Part shown: positions 1 to 5,741 of the stretch, in pieces
Numbering within the stretch: position 1 is the first letter of the stretch
Layout of the letters: every line of letters begins with the position of its first letter
Source: Candidatus Methylomirabilota bacterium
GTDB lineage: Bacteria > Methylomirabilota > Methylomirabilia > Methylomirabilales > 2-02-FULL-66-22
Assembly: GCA_016208645.1 (NCBI GenBank)
Contig: JACQXP010000295.1
Span: forward strand, 1 to 10,132
DNA: 10,132 bases
Direction of reading: 5' to 3'
Notes under the pieces: generated by a model
Seen by the model: only the letters and a program-made list of their open reading frames with translations
What the model was told of the DNA's origin: nothing
The model's database searches: none
Made by a program: the position numbers and the translations under genes

Positions 1-130
1 CCTTGTCGTCCTCGTTTTGCAGCGTGAGGTTGGGCCCGCCGCTCCGAGCCGCGCGCCCGACGGTGTGGCGCAGCGAGCGCGGCGGCGGCCAGCTCCGAAG
101 CGGACATCCTGACTTGGCAAAAGCGGTCAT
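1..130 (-). CDS. Possible partial ORF, leftward, unrecognised
   Basis: An open frame on the minus strand begins with ATG at 130-128 and stays open to the left edge (43 codons). The part nearest the edge reads RSGGPNLTLQNEDDK and has about 90% G/C at third codon positions, as expected of a real gene here. The opposite-strand frame that shares those third positions is also G/C rich, so this measure alone does not decide the strand. There is no clear Shine-Dalgarno sequence before the ATG. A second minus-strand ATG at 107 lies in another frame and has a weak AGG before it. I do not recognise the product. If real, it would be divergent from the zinc-ribbon gene, sharing the 131-242 region as a control region. 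Confidence 0.25.
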   Translation of the reverse strand, partial: MTAFAKSGCPLRSWPPPRSLRHTVGRAARSGGPNLTLQNEDDK

Positions 131-143
131 TTTGAACTTGGCG

Positions 144-166
144 TAACACGATACATAACACGATAC
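144..166. repeat. Two tandem copies of an 11-bp direct repeat
   Basis: TAACACGATAC occurs at 144-154 and again at 156-166, with one base between copies (12-bp period, about one helical turn). The core CGATAC occurs a third time at 195-200, overlapping the -10 box of the promoter for the zinc-ribbon gene. A repeat with helical spacing just upstream of a promoter is typical of a regulator-binding site. No regulator can be named. Confidence 0.6.
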
Positions 167-172
167 GCTGGG

Positions 173-201
173 TTGACCGTGCCGGATATCTGTGCGATAC
201 T
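173..201 (+). promoter_or_regulatory. Sigma-70-type promoter of the zinc-ribbon gene
   Basis: TTGACC at 173-178 matches 5 of 6 of the -35 consensus. GATACT at 196-201 matches 4 of 6 of the -10 consensus and is preceded by TG at 193-194, an extended -10. The spacer is exactly 17 bp. Transcription would begin near 208, about 35 bases before the ATG at 243. The GTG at 192 lies before the predicted start of transcription, which argues against it as the start codon. Confidence 0.6.
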
Positions 202-242
202 TCCCTGCCCAAATCTCCAAATCACCACCCAGGTTGCCAGGA

Positions 243-944
243 ATGTGGAACGGACTGGATAAGCTCCTCGAGTTGCAGAGGCTGGATCAGGCCATCGCGC
301 GGCTGGAGGCCGAGGGCCGGGCGATCCCCCAGGAGATCCAGGCGCTGGAAGCCCGCCTGACGCAAGCGGGGGCTGGCCTGGATCAGGCCAAGGCCAAGGC
401 GGACCAGATCCAGAAGGAACGGCGGGCCAAGGAACGCGAGCTGGATGAAGCCACCATCAACAGCAAGAAGAAACAGGCCCGCCTCTTCGAGATCAAGACG
501 AACGAGGAATACTCCGCCGTCCTCAAAGAGATCGAAAGCCTGAAGGAGAAATCCTCCAAGCTCGAGGAAGAGATCCTGAACCTTCTGGAAAAGGGCGATG
601 TGGCGGCCAGGACGGTGACCGACGCGGAAAAGGGGTTCAAGGCGGCCGAGTCGCTCCACCAGAACGAACGAACAGAGAAGGAAGGACAACTCGCCAGGCT
701 GCGGCAGGAATTGGCCAATCTTCAGGAGGCCCGCAAGGGCCAGGCCAGCCGGCTGGATACTGACCTCCTGCGACAATACACCCGCCTGAGGAAGTCCCGC
801 GGCGTGGCCGTCGTCGCGGTGAAAGACGGCTCCTGCGGCGGATGCGGCATCTCCCTGACCCCGCAGACCTACACCGAGGTCCGCCGCAACGACCGCATGT
901 TCACCTGCAGCTCCTGCAACCGCATCCTCTATTTCGCCGGGTAG
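243..944 (+). CDS. Coiled-coil protein with C-terminal C4 zinc ribbon (zf-RING_7 family)
   Basis: 233 residues. Residues about 5-175 are a long charged helix with heptad character, forming a coiled-coil hairpin. The C-terminus carries a zinc ribbon with four ligands, C198, C201, C222 and C225 (CGGC and CSSC). This is the usual plan and length of the C4-type zinc-ribbon family (PF02591). Relatives include Helicobacter HP0958 (FlgZ) and Chlamydia CT398, both reported to bind the sigma factor RpoN. In most bacteria the role is unknown. I chose ATG 243 because the product then begins at the conserved helix (MWNGLDKLLELQ) and because the in-frame GTG at 192 lies inside the promoter. The SD before 243 is weak (AGGA directly adjacent). 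The RNase HI gene follows after 4 bp, so the two are probably co-transcribed. Function of this copy is not determined. Confidence 0.9.
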   Translation: MWNGLDKLLELQRLDQAIARLEAEGRAIPQEIQALEARLTQAGAGLDQAKAKADQIQKERRAKERELDEATINSKKKQARLFEIKTNEEYSAVLKEIESLKEKSSKLEEEILNLLEKGDVAARTVTDAEKGFKAAESLHQNERTEKEGQLARLRQELANLQEARKGQASRLDTDLLRQYTRLRKSRGVAVVAVKDGSCGGCGISLTPQTYTEVRRNDRMFTCSSCNRILYFAG

Positions 945-948
945 CGGC

Positions 949-1575
949 GTGGATGCCGCAGACCTCCTCTCCCGGCTCCGCCGCCTGAGCCACGCCCTCC
1001 CGCGTGCCGGCATCTTGCAGTTGCCTCCCGGCCTCTCCGCGGAAGAAGCCATCCAGACCATCCGGGCCGCACTGAAGGCCCTGGAGCCGCGACCCACCGT
1101 CCGGGCGAAACGGGCCCAGGCGGGCGGTGTCGCGCGGATCCATGTTGACGGCGCCGCCCGCGGCAACCCGGGCCCCGCCGGCGTGGGTGTCCTGATCATC
1201 GGGCCGGACGGCCAGGTGGCGGAGCGAATCCACCGCTCCATCGGCGAGGCGACCAACAACGTGGCGGAATACCGCGCCCTGCTCCTGGCGCTGGAACGAG
1301 CCCAGGCCCTGGGATACACCGACCTCGAGGTCTTCTCGGACTCGGAACTGCTGGTGCGCCAGCTCCAGGGACGCTACCAGGTCAAGCATCCCGCGCTCCG
1401 AAAGCTGCATACGATGGTCAGGGAACGCGTCGGAGCCTTCAGCCGCTTCGACATCCAGCACGTCCCCCGCGAGCAGAATGCCGAGGCGGACGCCCTGGCG
1501 AACCTGGGCATCGATGAGTCGCGCAGGCCGGGCCGCCGTGCTGGGGAGCCGGATGGATCGGGGGGGGCCGGATGA
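949..1575 (+). CDS. Ribonuclease HI-family protein with N-terminal extension
   Basis: 208 residues, starting with GTG 4 bp after the zinc-ribbon gene. Residues about 62-188 are an RNase H fold. The four acidic residues that bind the two catalytic metal ions are present: D67 (HVDGAARGNPGPAG), E107 (NNVAEYRALL), D131 (FSDSELL) and D181 (NAEADALAN). The enzyme should cut the RNA strand of RNA-DNA hybrids, removing primers and R-loops in the cytoplasm. It resembles the short single-domain prokaryotic RNase HI proteins rather than E. coli RnhA, since the basic handle region is not evident. Residues 1-61 are additional: a mainly helical segment, then a basic linker (VRAKRAQAGG). It is not the usual hybrid-binding domain. 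The stop overlaps the next start as ATGA, implying translational coupling to the DciA-like gene. The symbol rnhA is avoided because the assignment is only to family level. Confidence 0.9.
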   Translation: MDAADLLSRLRRLSHALPRAGILQLPPGLSAEEAIQTIRAALKALEPRPTVRAKRAQAGGVARIHVDGAARGNPGPAGVGVLIIGPDGQVAERIHRSIGEATNNVAEYRALLLALERAQALGYTDLEVFSDSELLVRQLQGRYQVKHPALRKLHTMVRERVGAFSRFDIQHVPREQNAEADALANLGIDESRRPGRRAGEPDGSGGAG

Positions 1576-2063
1576 GCAGACCCGCCTGGCGCCGGCCGGT
1601 TCGGATCGGGGAGGCGGTTCCCGGCGCGTTTCAGCGCCTGGGACTCGAGACCCGGTTCCGCCAGAGCGAGGTCTGGAGGGTCTGGCCCACGGTGGTGGGC
1701 CCCCAGATCGCGCGCCATGCCCAGCCGCACGCCGTCTGGCACGGCCGCCTGATCGTCCACGTCACGGATCCCGTGTGGTTGCACCACCTGAGCATGATGC
1801 GCCACCGGGTGATCCCCGCCCTCAACGAGAAGCTCCGCACCACGGTGGTGCGGGAGCTGATCCTCCGGGTCGGGGAGGTGCCGGACCTACCCACGGACCC
1901 CCCAGGCTCACCTCGCCAGACCGAGGGGCCCCCGCCAGACCCGGACCAGGTCGCCCGGGTCGAAGCCCTGCTGGAGCCGCTTGGGGATGTCCCTTTTCGG
2001 GACGCCCTGTACCGCCTGCTCCTCCGCGCCTCTCGACGCACCGGCCCCGATTCGTCCCGGTAA
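1572..2063 (+). CDS. DciA-like protein (DUF721), replicative helicase partner
   Basis: 163 residues. The start ATG overlaps the upstream TGA by 4 bp and is preceded by a run of G (about 1560-1567). Residues about 12-100 match the DUF721 pattern: a tryptophan region (VWRVWPTVVGPQIARHAQP), then a strand (GRLIVHVTDPVWLHHL) and a helix (VIPALNEKL). DciA is the ancestral bacterial factor that loads or operates the replicative helicase DnaB in species lacking DnaC or DnaI. A proline-rich linker (about 105-126) leads to a short C-terminal helical segment (VARVEALLEPLGDVPFRDAL) that is less typical. Pairing with RNase HI fits a replication role. Not every DUF721 protein has been shown to be DciA, so the function is by family. 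Confidence 0.8.
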   Translation: MSRPAWRRPVRIGEAVPGAFQRLGLETRFRQSEVWRVWPTVVGPQIARHAQPHAVWHGRLIVHVTDPVWLHHLSMMRHRVIPALNEKLRTTVVRELILRVGEVPDLPTDPPGSPRQTEGPPPDPDQVARVEALLEPLGDVPFRDALYRLLLRASRRTGPDSSR

Positions 2064-2195
2064 AAGCGCCACAGTCCGTTGCAGTTCAACCACAGAAAAC
2101 GCCGTTTCAGGGAAGCGTTGAGATTAGTCATGGTCAGAAGACAAATCTTCGCTTGTGTTTTCGAGAGGTTAGGATGGCAACAGCGTGTCGGAAAA

Positions 2196-2211
2196 TGGTA
2201 TCTGCCTTGCA
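2196..2211 (+). promoter_or_regulatory. Candidate sigma-54 (RpoN) promoter upstream of lpxC
   Basis: TGGTATCTGCCTTGCA matches the -24/-12 consensus TGGCACG-N4-TTGCA at 9 of 12 fixed positions. The near-invariant GG (2197-2198) and GC (2209-2210) are exactly 10 bp apart. Transcription would start near 2222, giving a leader of about 60 bases before the lpxC TTG. The inverted repeat at 2137-2150 lies about 78 bp upstream of that start, a usual place for an activator site. A match this good is expected by chance about twice on both strands of 10 kb, but rarely in one short gap and in the right orientation. Confidence 0.35.
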
Positions 2212-2271
2212 ATTCCGAACCTCGATTCGGTTTGTGTGCGCCCCATGCAGTTCGTTCCCTGCGAGCACGAA

Positions 2272-2276
2272 GGGAG
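2272..2276 (+). promoter_or_regulatory. Shine-Dalgarno site setting the lpxC TTG start
   Basis: GGGAG stands 6 bases before TTG 2283. This is the only good ribosome site near the conserved N-terminus of LpxC. It decides for TTG over the far-upstream in-frame ATG at 2079, which would add 68 residues with no family resemblance. Confidence 0.7.
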
Positions 2277-2282
2277 ACAATC

Positions 2283-3209
2283 TTGAGCCACCAGCGAACC
2301 CTGGAACGGCCGGTCCGGTGTGACGGGATCGGGCTCCATACCGGGGAGAAGGTCACCATGACCCTCTACCCGGCCCCGGCCAACCGCGGCGTGGTGTTTC
2401 GCCGGACGGATCTCCCCTCTGCTCCAACGATCGAGGCCCGGCCGGAACACGTGGTGGATACGCAGTACGCCACGACCATCGCCAAGAACGGCGCCTCGGT
2501 GAAGACGATCGAGCACTTGATGTCCGCCCTGGCCGGCATGGGGGTGGACAACGTCCAGGTGGACCTCACCGGCCCCGAGGTGCCGATCCTGGATGGGAGT
2601 GCGGCCCCCTTCGTGGAACTGCTCCGGCAGGCGGGCTTGCGCCGGCAGTTTGCCCCCAAGACGTTCCTGAAGGTCCGGCAACCCATCACGGTGGAGGTGG
2701 GGACCCGGATGCTGCGGATCGTGCCCTCGCAGCGGCTCAAGGTGATCTACACGATGTGCTTCGATCACCCCGTGCTGGGTGAGCAGACGGTGGCCATGGA
2801 GATCGGCCGCGACCGCTACGCCTGCGAGGTGGCGCCCAGCCGCACCTACGGCTTCGTGCGGGACCTGGACATACTCTCTCGCCTGGGCCTGGCCAAGGGA
2901 GGATCCCTGGAGAATGCCGTGGTCATCGGCGAGGACGGTGTCCTGAACGGGCCGCTCCGCTTCCCGGACGAGCTGGTCCGGCACAAGATCCTGGACCTGC
3001 TGGGCGATCTGTACCTCTTGGGCAAGCCGCTGGTGGGCACGATCATCGCCCACGGCGCGGGCCATCAGCTTCATCTGCAGCTCGTGCATCGCATCCAGGA
3101 ACACCTGGGGGTCGAGCCCGAGCCATTCAGCCTCTCGGCTGCCGCCGTGGAGCAGTGGGTCTCCCCACTCCTCCCACCTTCCCGCCCGCTGAAGGCCGCC
3201 GTCGTCTGA
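2283..3209 (+). CDS. lpxC: UDP-3-O-acyl-N-acetylglucosamine deacetylase LpxC
   Basis: 308 residues from a TTG start, the normal length for LpxC. This zinc enzyme removes the acetyl group from UDP-3-O-acyl-GlcNAc, the committed step of lipid A synthesis in the cytoplasm. Visible signatures are GIGLHTGE (15-22), the TIEHLMSAL helix with the general base E77 and zinc ligand H78, PILDGSAAPF (101-110), PSRTYGF (185-191), GSLENAVV (207-214), HKILDLLGDL with zinc ligands H234 and D238, and catalytic H261 in AHGAGHQL. All expected active-site residues are present. It follows a 219-bp gap with its own possible promoter and is followed by a weak terminator, so it may be transcribed alone. The C-terminal tail after about residue 293 is unremarkable. 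Confidence 0.97.
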   Translation: MSHQRTLERPVRCDGIGLHTGEKVTMTLYPAPANRGVVFRRTDLPSAPTIEARPEHVVDTQYATTIAKNGASVKTIEHLMSALAGMGVDNVQVDLTGPEVPILDGSAAPFVELLRQAGLRRQFAPKTFLKVRQPITVEVGTRMLRIVPSQRLKVIYTMCFDHPVLGEQTVAMEIGRDRYACEVAPSRTYGFVRDLDILSRLGLAKGGSLENAVVIGEDGVLNGPLRFPDELVRHKILDLLGDLYLLGKPLVGTIIAHGAGHQLHLQLVHRIQEHLGVEPEPFSLSAAAVEQWVSPLLPPSRPLKAAVV

Positions 3210-3215
3210 CCCCCG

Positions 3216-3236
3216 CGCCCGGTCCGGGCGGCGTTT
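3216..3236 (+). terminator. Weak intrinsic terminator after lpxC
   Basis: A perfect 6-bp all-G/C stem CGCCCG (3216-3221) with CGGGCG (3225-3230) around the loop GTC lies 7 bases after the lpxC stop. Only a run of three T follows (3234-3236), so termination would be partial. A promoter begins 5 bases later, so this point is a reasonable unit boundary. Confidence 0.35.
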
Positions 3237-3240
3237 ACCC

Positions 3241-3270
3241 TTGCCTTCGCCTTCGCCCATCCCCTATACT
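3241..3270 (+). promoter_or_regulatory. Sigma-70-type promoter for ntrY
   Basis: TTGCCT (3241-3246, 4 of 6) and TATACT (3265-3270, 5 of 6) are 18 bp apart. Transcription would start near 3277, leaving a leader of about 140 bases before the ntrY ATG. The -10 box is AT-rich against a very GC-rich surround. The position directly after the lpxC hairpin supports it. Confidence 0.5.
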
Positions 3271-3340
3271 CTCGGCGGGTTGTGCCCCGGGCGGCGCAGC
3301 GCCCCTTCGTCGCAACGTGTGCCCGCCGTACGGGGACAGG

Positions 3341-3393
3341 CGGGGCGGTCCCGGTCGCCCCGTGCGCTCCCCGCCGGGCCAGCGTCCCGGCGG
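3341..3393 (+). promoter_or_regulatory. Two strong hairpins in the ntrY leader
   Basis: The first hairpin pairs CGGGGCG (3341-3347) with CGCCCCG (3356-3362) around an 8-base loop. The second pairs CCGCCGGG (3371-3378) with CCCGGCGG (3386-3393) around a 7-base loop. Both stems are perfect. No T-run follows either, so they are not terminators. The second ends 24 bases before the ATG at 3418, which has no clear Shine-Dalgarno sequence. They may affect translation or mRNA stability. In such GC-rich DNA some stems arise by chance. Confidence 0.4.
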
Positions 3394-3417
3394 ACACCCG
3401 CATCTTCACCCGAGCCA

Positions 3418-5646
3418 ATGACGGAGTTTCCACAGAGCGACGCGGCAGCGCGCACCCGCCGGAACCGCATCATCCTGGTCTCGGTCCTGGCCCTGGTGGT
3501 GGCCCTGACCGCAGTGCAGGTCCTTATCCAGCAACTCCGCGTTCCCAGCCCGATCGCCTCCAACATCCTCATCTTCGCCCTGGTCAACGTCAACATCGTC
3601 CTCCTGCTCCTGCTGGTGCTCCTGGTCTTCCGCAGCCTGTTCAATGTGTACCTGGAGCGGCGCGAGAACGTCCTGGGTTCCAAGTTCCGGGTGAAGCTGG
3701 CGATCGCCTTCGTCAGCCTGGCGCTCCTGCCGGCGGCCCTCCTGTTCCTGGTGGCCAGCAACCTGATCACCACCAGCGTGGACAGCTGGTTCAACATCCA
3801 GGTGGAGGAGTCCCTGGACAAGGCCTTGGAGGTCGCCCAGACCTACTCGCGCGGCAGCCAGGAGCGCACGCTGAACCAGGCGCGCCAGGTCGCGGCGCGG
3901 CTGGGCGAGGCGCTCACGACCGGGGGTGGCCTGGAGGCGGCGCGCCGAGTGGGCAGCGAGAAGTTCCGGGAGTACGGGCTGGACGGGGCGCAGCTTTTCA
4001 GCCGGCAGCGGGTGGAGCTGGCGCAGTGGCGCGGGCCGAAGGTTCCGGAGGAGGCCATGCTGTCCCCCGCCTCGCGGCTGGTCCGGCAGGGACTGGACGG
4101 CGAGGCCTTCGCCACGGTCCAGTCCATCCCCCAGGGGGACCTGATCCGGGCGGTGGCGCCCGTCGTGCGGCCGGGGGCTCCCCCGGAGGTGCTGGGCGTG
4201 GTGGCCGTCACGGCCTACGTGCCGGAGGCCCTCCTCACCAAGGCGACGGAGATCGGCACCGGGGTCAAGGAGTACCAGCAGCTCCGCATGCTGAAGAATC
4301 CCATCAAGGGCATCTACCTGATGCTCTTCCTCATGGTCACGCTGGTGATCATCTTCGGCGCCATCTGGGTCGGCGTGTATCTGGCCCGGGGCATCACGGG
4401 GCCGATCCAGGAACTCGCCGAGGGCACGCGCAAGGTGGCGGCGGGCGACCTGAACTTCAGGGTGCAGATGAAGGCGGACGACGAGATCGGGATGCTGGTG
4501 GAGTCGTTCAACCAGATGACCGCCGACCTCTACCGGAGCAAGGCGGCGCTGACCCAGACGTACCAGGAGCTGCAGGCCTCGAACGTGGAGCTGGATCGTC
4601 GCCGGGGCTACATGGAGACGGTGCTGGAGTCGATCGCCGCGGGCGTCCTGTCCCTGGACGCCGAGGGCCGGCTGAACACGGTGAACCGGGCGGCCGCCCG
4701 CGTGCTGGGCCGGCGGGCCGAGGAGCTCCTGCATCGTCCCTACTCCGAGGTCTTCGCCGGCGAGGCGCTGGCGCCGCTCCGCCAGCGGGTGGCCCGCCTG
4801 GTGGATGACGGCCAGGAGACCACGGACGAGCAGGTCAGCCTGACGTTGAACGGGCGGCCGGCCACCCTGGTGGTCACCGTGAGCGGCCTGCGCAGCCCCG
4901 AGGGGCAGACGCAGGGACTGGTGGTGGTGCTGGACGACGTGTCGGAGCTGATCCGGGCCCAGCAGGCCATGGCCTGGCGCGAGGTCGCGAAGCGCATCGC
5001 CCACGAGATCATGAATCCCCTCACCCCCATCAAGCTCTCCACCCAGCGCCTGCGGAAGAAATTCGCCGAGGGGGCCCCCGACGTGGAGCGGGTGTTCGAC
5101 GAGTGCACCCGGACCATCATCCAGGAGGTGGAGGGGCTGAAGAATCTGGTGGACGAGTTCTCGCGCTACGCGCGCCTGCCCAGCGCCCATCCCCGCCCCG
5201 GCGATCTCCACGCGGTGGTGCGGCAGGTGGCGCAGCTCTACGCGGGCGTCCGGGCCGGGATCCGGCTGCGGACCGAACTGGATCCCACGGTCCCCCCCGT
5301 CAACGTGGACACGGATCACATGAAGCGGGCCCTCATCAACCTGGTGGATAACGCCGTGGCCGCCATCCCCGAGGAGGGCGAGATCGTGATCCGCACGCAG
5401 TTCCTCGCGGGCGTGGGGCGGGTCGTGCTGGAGGTCGCCGACACGGGCCAGGGCTTCCCGCCGGAGGACCGGGACCGCCTCTTCCTCCCGTACTACTCGA
5501 CGAAACGCCCGACGGGGGGACTGGGCCTGGCCATCGTCAACCGGATCGTCCTGGAGCACGGCGGGCAGATCCGGGTGGAGGAGAACCAGCCGAAGGGCAC
5601 CCGGCTGGTCATCGAGCTGCCGGCGCTGGCGCCGGTCGCAGCCTGA
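3418..5646 (+). CDS. ntrY: Membrane sensor histidine kinase, NtrY-like
   Basis: 742 residues. Three hydrophobic helices at about 18-38, 46-72 and 92-117 are followed by a roughly 180-residue extracytoplasmic sensing region and a fourth helix (about 299-323). Then come HAMP (about 324-377), PAS (about 396-510), the dimerisation domain with phospho-accepting H529 (AHEIMNPLTPIKLS) and the ATPase domain: N box ALINLVDNAV (N641, N645), G1 DTGQG (from D675), and GGLGL (700-704). This order and the HEI-NPLTPI-LS H box are those of NtrY, which phosphorylates NtrX. The partner gene follows. The ATG at 3418 is chosen because the frame upstream to 3241 gives a low-complexity Arg/Pro/Ser stretch overlapping the promoter. 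The ligand is unknown. NtrYX pairs elsewhere respond to nitrogen, oxygen or redox state and envelope condition. Confidence 0.92.
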   Translation: MTEFPQSDAAARTRRNRIILVSVLALVVALTAVQVLIQQLRVPSPIASNILIFALVNVNIVLLLLLVLLVFRSLFNVYLERRENVLGSKFRVKLAIAFVSLALLPAALLFLVASNLITTSVDSWFNIQVEESLDKALEVAQTYSRGSQERTLNQARQVAARLGEALTTGGGLEAARRVGSEKFREYGLDGAQLFSRQRVELAQWRGPKVPEEAMLSPASRLVRQGLDGEAFATVQSIPQGDLIRAVAPVVRPGAPPEVLGVVAVTAYVPEALLTKATEIGTGVKEYQQLRMLKNPIKGIYLMLFLMVTLVIIFGAIWVGVYLARGITGPIQELAEGTRKVAAGDLNFRVQMKADDEIGMLVESFNQMTADLYRSKAALTQTYQELQASNVELDRRRGYMETVLESIAAGVLSLDAEGRLNTVNRAAARVLGRRAEELLHRPYSEVFAGEALAPLRQRVARLVDDGQETTDEQVSLTLNGRPATLVVTVSGLRSPEGQTQGLVVVLDDVSELIRAQQAMAWREVAKRIAHEIMNPLTPIKLSTQRLRKKFAEGAPDVERVFDECTRTIIQEVEGLKNLVDEFSRYARLPSAHPRPGDLHAVVRQVAQLYAGVRAGIRLRTELDPTVPPVNVDTDHMKRALINLVDNAVAAIPEEGEIVIRTQFLAGVGRVVLEVADTGQGFPPEDRDRLFLPYYSTKRPTGGLGLAIVNRIVLEHGGQIRVEENQPKGTRLVIELPALAPVAA

Positions 5647-5656
5647 CGGACGAGAT

Positions 5657-5728
5657 GGCAATTGGGCAACTCGGCAATCTGGCAACTCGGGACCCCGAAT
5701 TGCCCAGTCGCCTAATTGCCGGATTGCC
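5657..5728. repeat. Palindromic array of 8-bp units between ntrY and ntrX
   Basis: The 72 bp divide exactly into 8-bp units. Four are direct: GGCAATTG, GGCAACTC, GGCAATCT, GGCAACTC (5657-5688). A centre GGGACCCC follows (5689-5696), then four in reverse sense: GAATTGCC, CAGTCGCC, TAATTGCC, GGATTGCC (5697-5728). Each left unit begins GGCAA and each right unit ends in TGCC or CGCC. The whole can fold into a long imperfect hairpin with 32-bp arms. It fills most of the 95-bp gap before ntrX and ends 13 bases before its ATG. This looks like a dispersed intergenic repeat or an mRNA processing structure. It is not coding. Confidence 0.85.
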
Positions 5729-5741
5729 GTTGTGAGCACGC

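Larger units (their letters stand above)
2064..2282. other. AT-richer gap between dciA-like gene and lpxC
   Basis: A hand count gives about 112 G/C of 219 (51%), far below the flanking genes. Open frames cross it from both sides, but their translations have no family look and lose the G/C third-position bias, so I treat it as non-coding. It contains an inverted repeat GAAGA-CAAA-TCTTC (2137-2150), a second small palindrome AAAC-GCC-GTTT (2097-2107), the sigma-54-like site at 2196-2211 and the lpxC ribosome site. No good sigma-70 promoter was found. Confidence 0.7.

Noticed and set aside
192..242. Upstream GTG start for the zinc-ribbon protein (17 extra residues)
   Set aside because: It lies inside the promoter -10 region and before the predicted transcription start, and the extra residues do not fit the family's N-terminus.
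2137..2161. Intrinsic terminator after the DciA-like gene (GAAGA-CAAA-TCTTC then TTTT)
   Set aside because: The stem is only 5 bp and A/T-rich, and the T-run is 7 bases away; it is better viewed as a possible protein-binding palindrome.
2079..2282. 68-residue N-terminal extension of LpxC from an ATG at 2079
   Set aside because: No LpxC family resemblance, low GC, and a good GGGAG precedes TTG 2283, which gives a normal-length enzyme.
1478..2323. Plus-strand frame of 281 codons overlapping RNase HI, the DciA-like gene and lpxC
   Set aside because: Proline/arginine-rich out-of-frame translation; three real genes explain the region.
3241..3417. 59-residue N-terminal extension of NtrY from a TTG at 3241
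   Set aside because: Low-complexity Arg/Pro/Ser sequence that overlaps the predicted promoter; the ATG at 3418 gives the usual NtrY start.
3282..4808. Long plus-strand open frame of 508 codons overlapping ntrY
   Set aside because: Gly/Pro/Ala/Arg-rich shadow of ntrY caused by high GC; no domain, and ntrY is certain.
3406..5739. Long minus-strand open frame (777 codons) opposite ntrY
   Set aside because: Composition (His, Gln, Arg, Leu rich) is the reverse image of a GC-rich gene; no recognisable domain.
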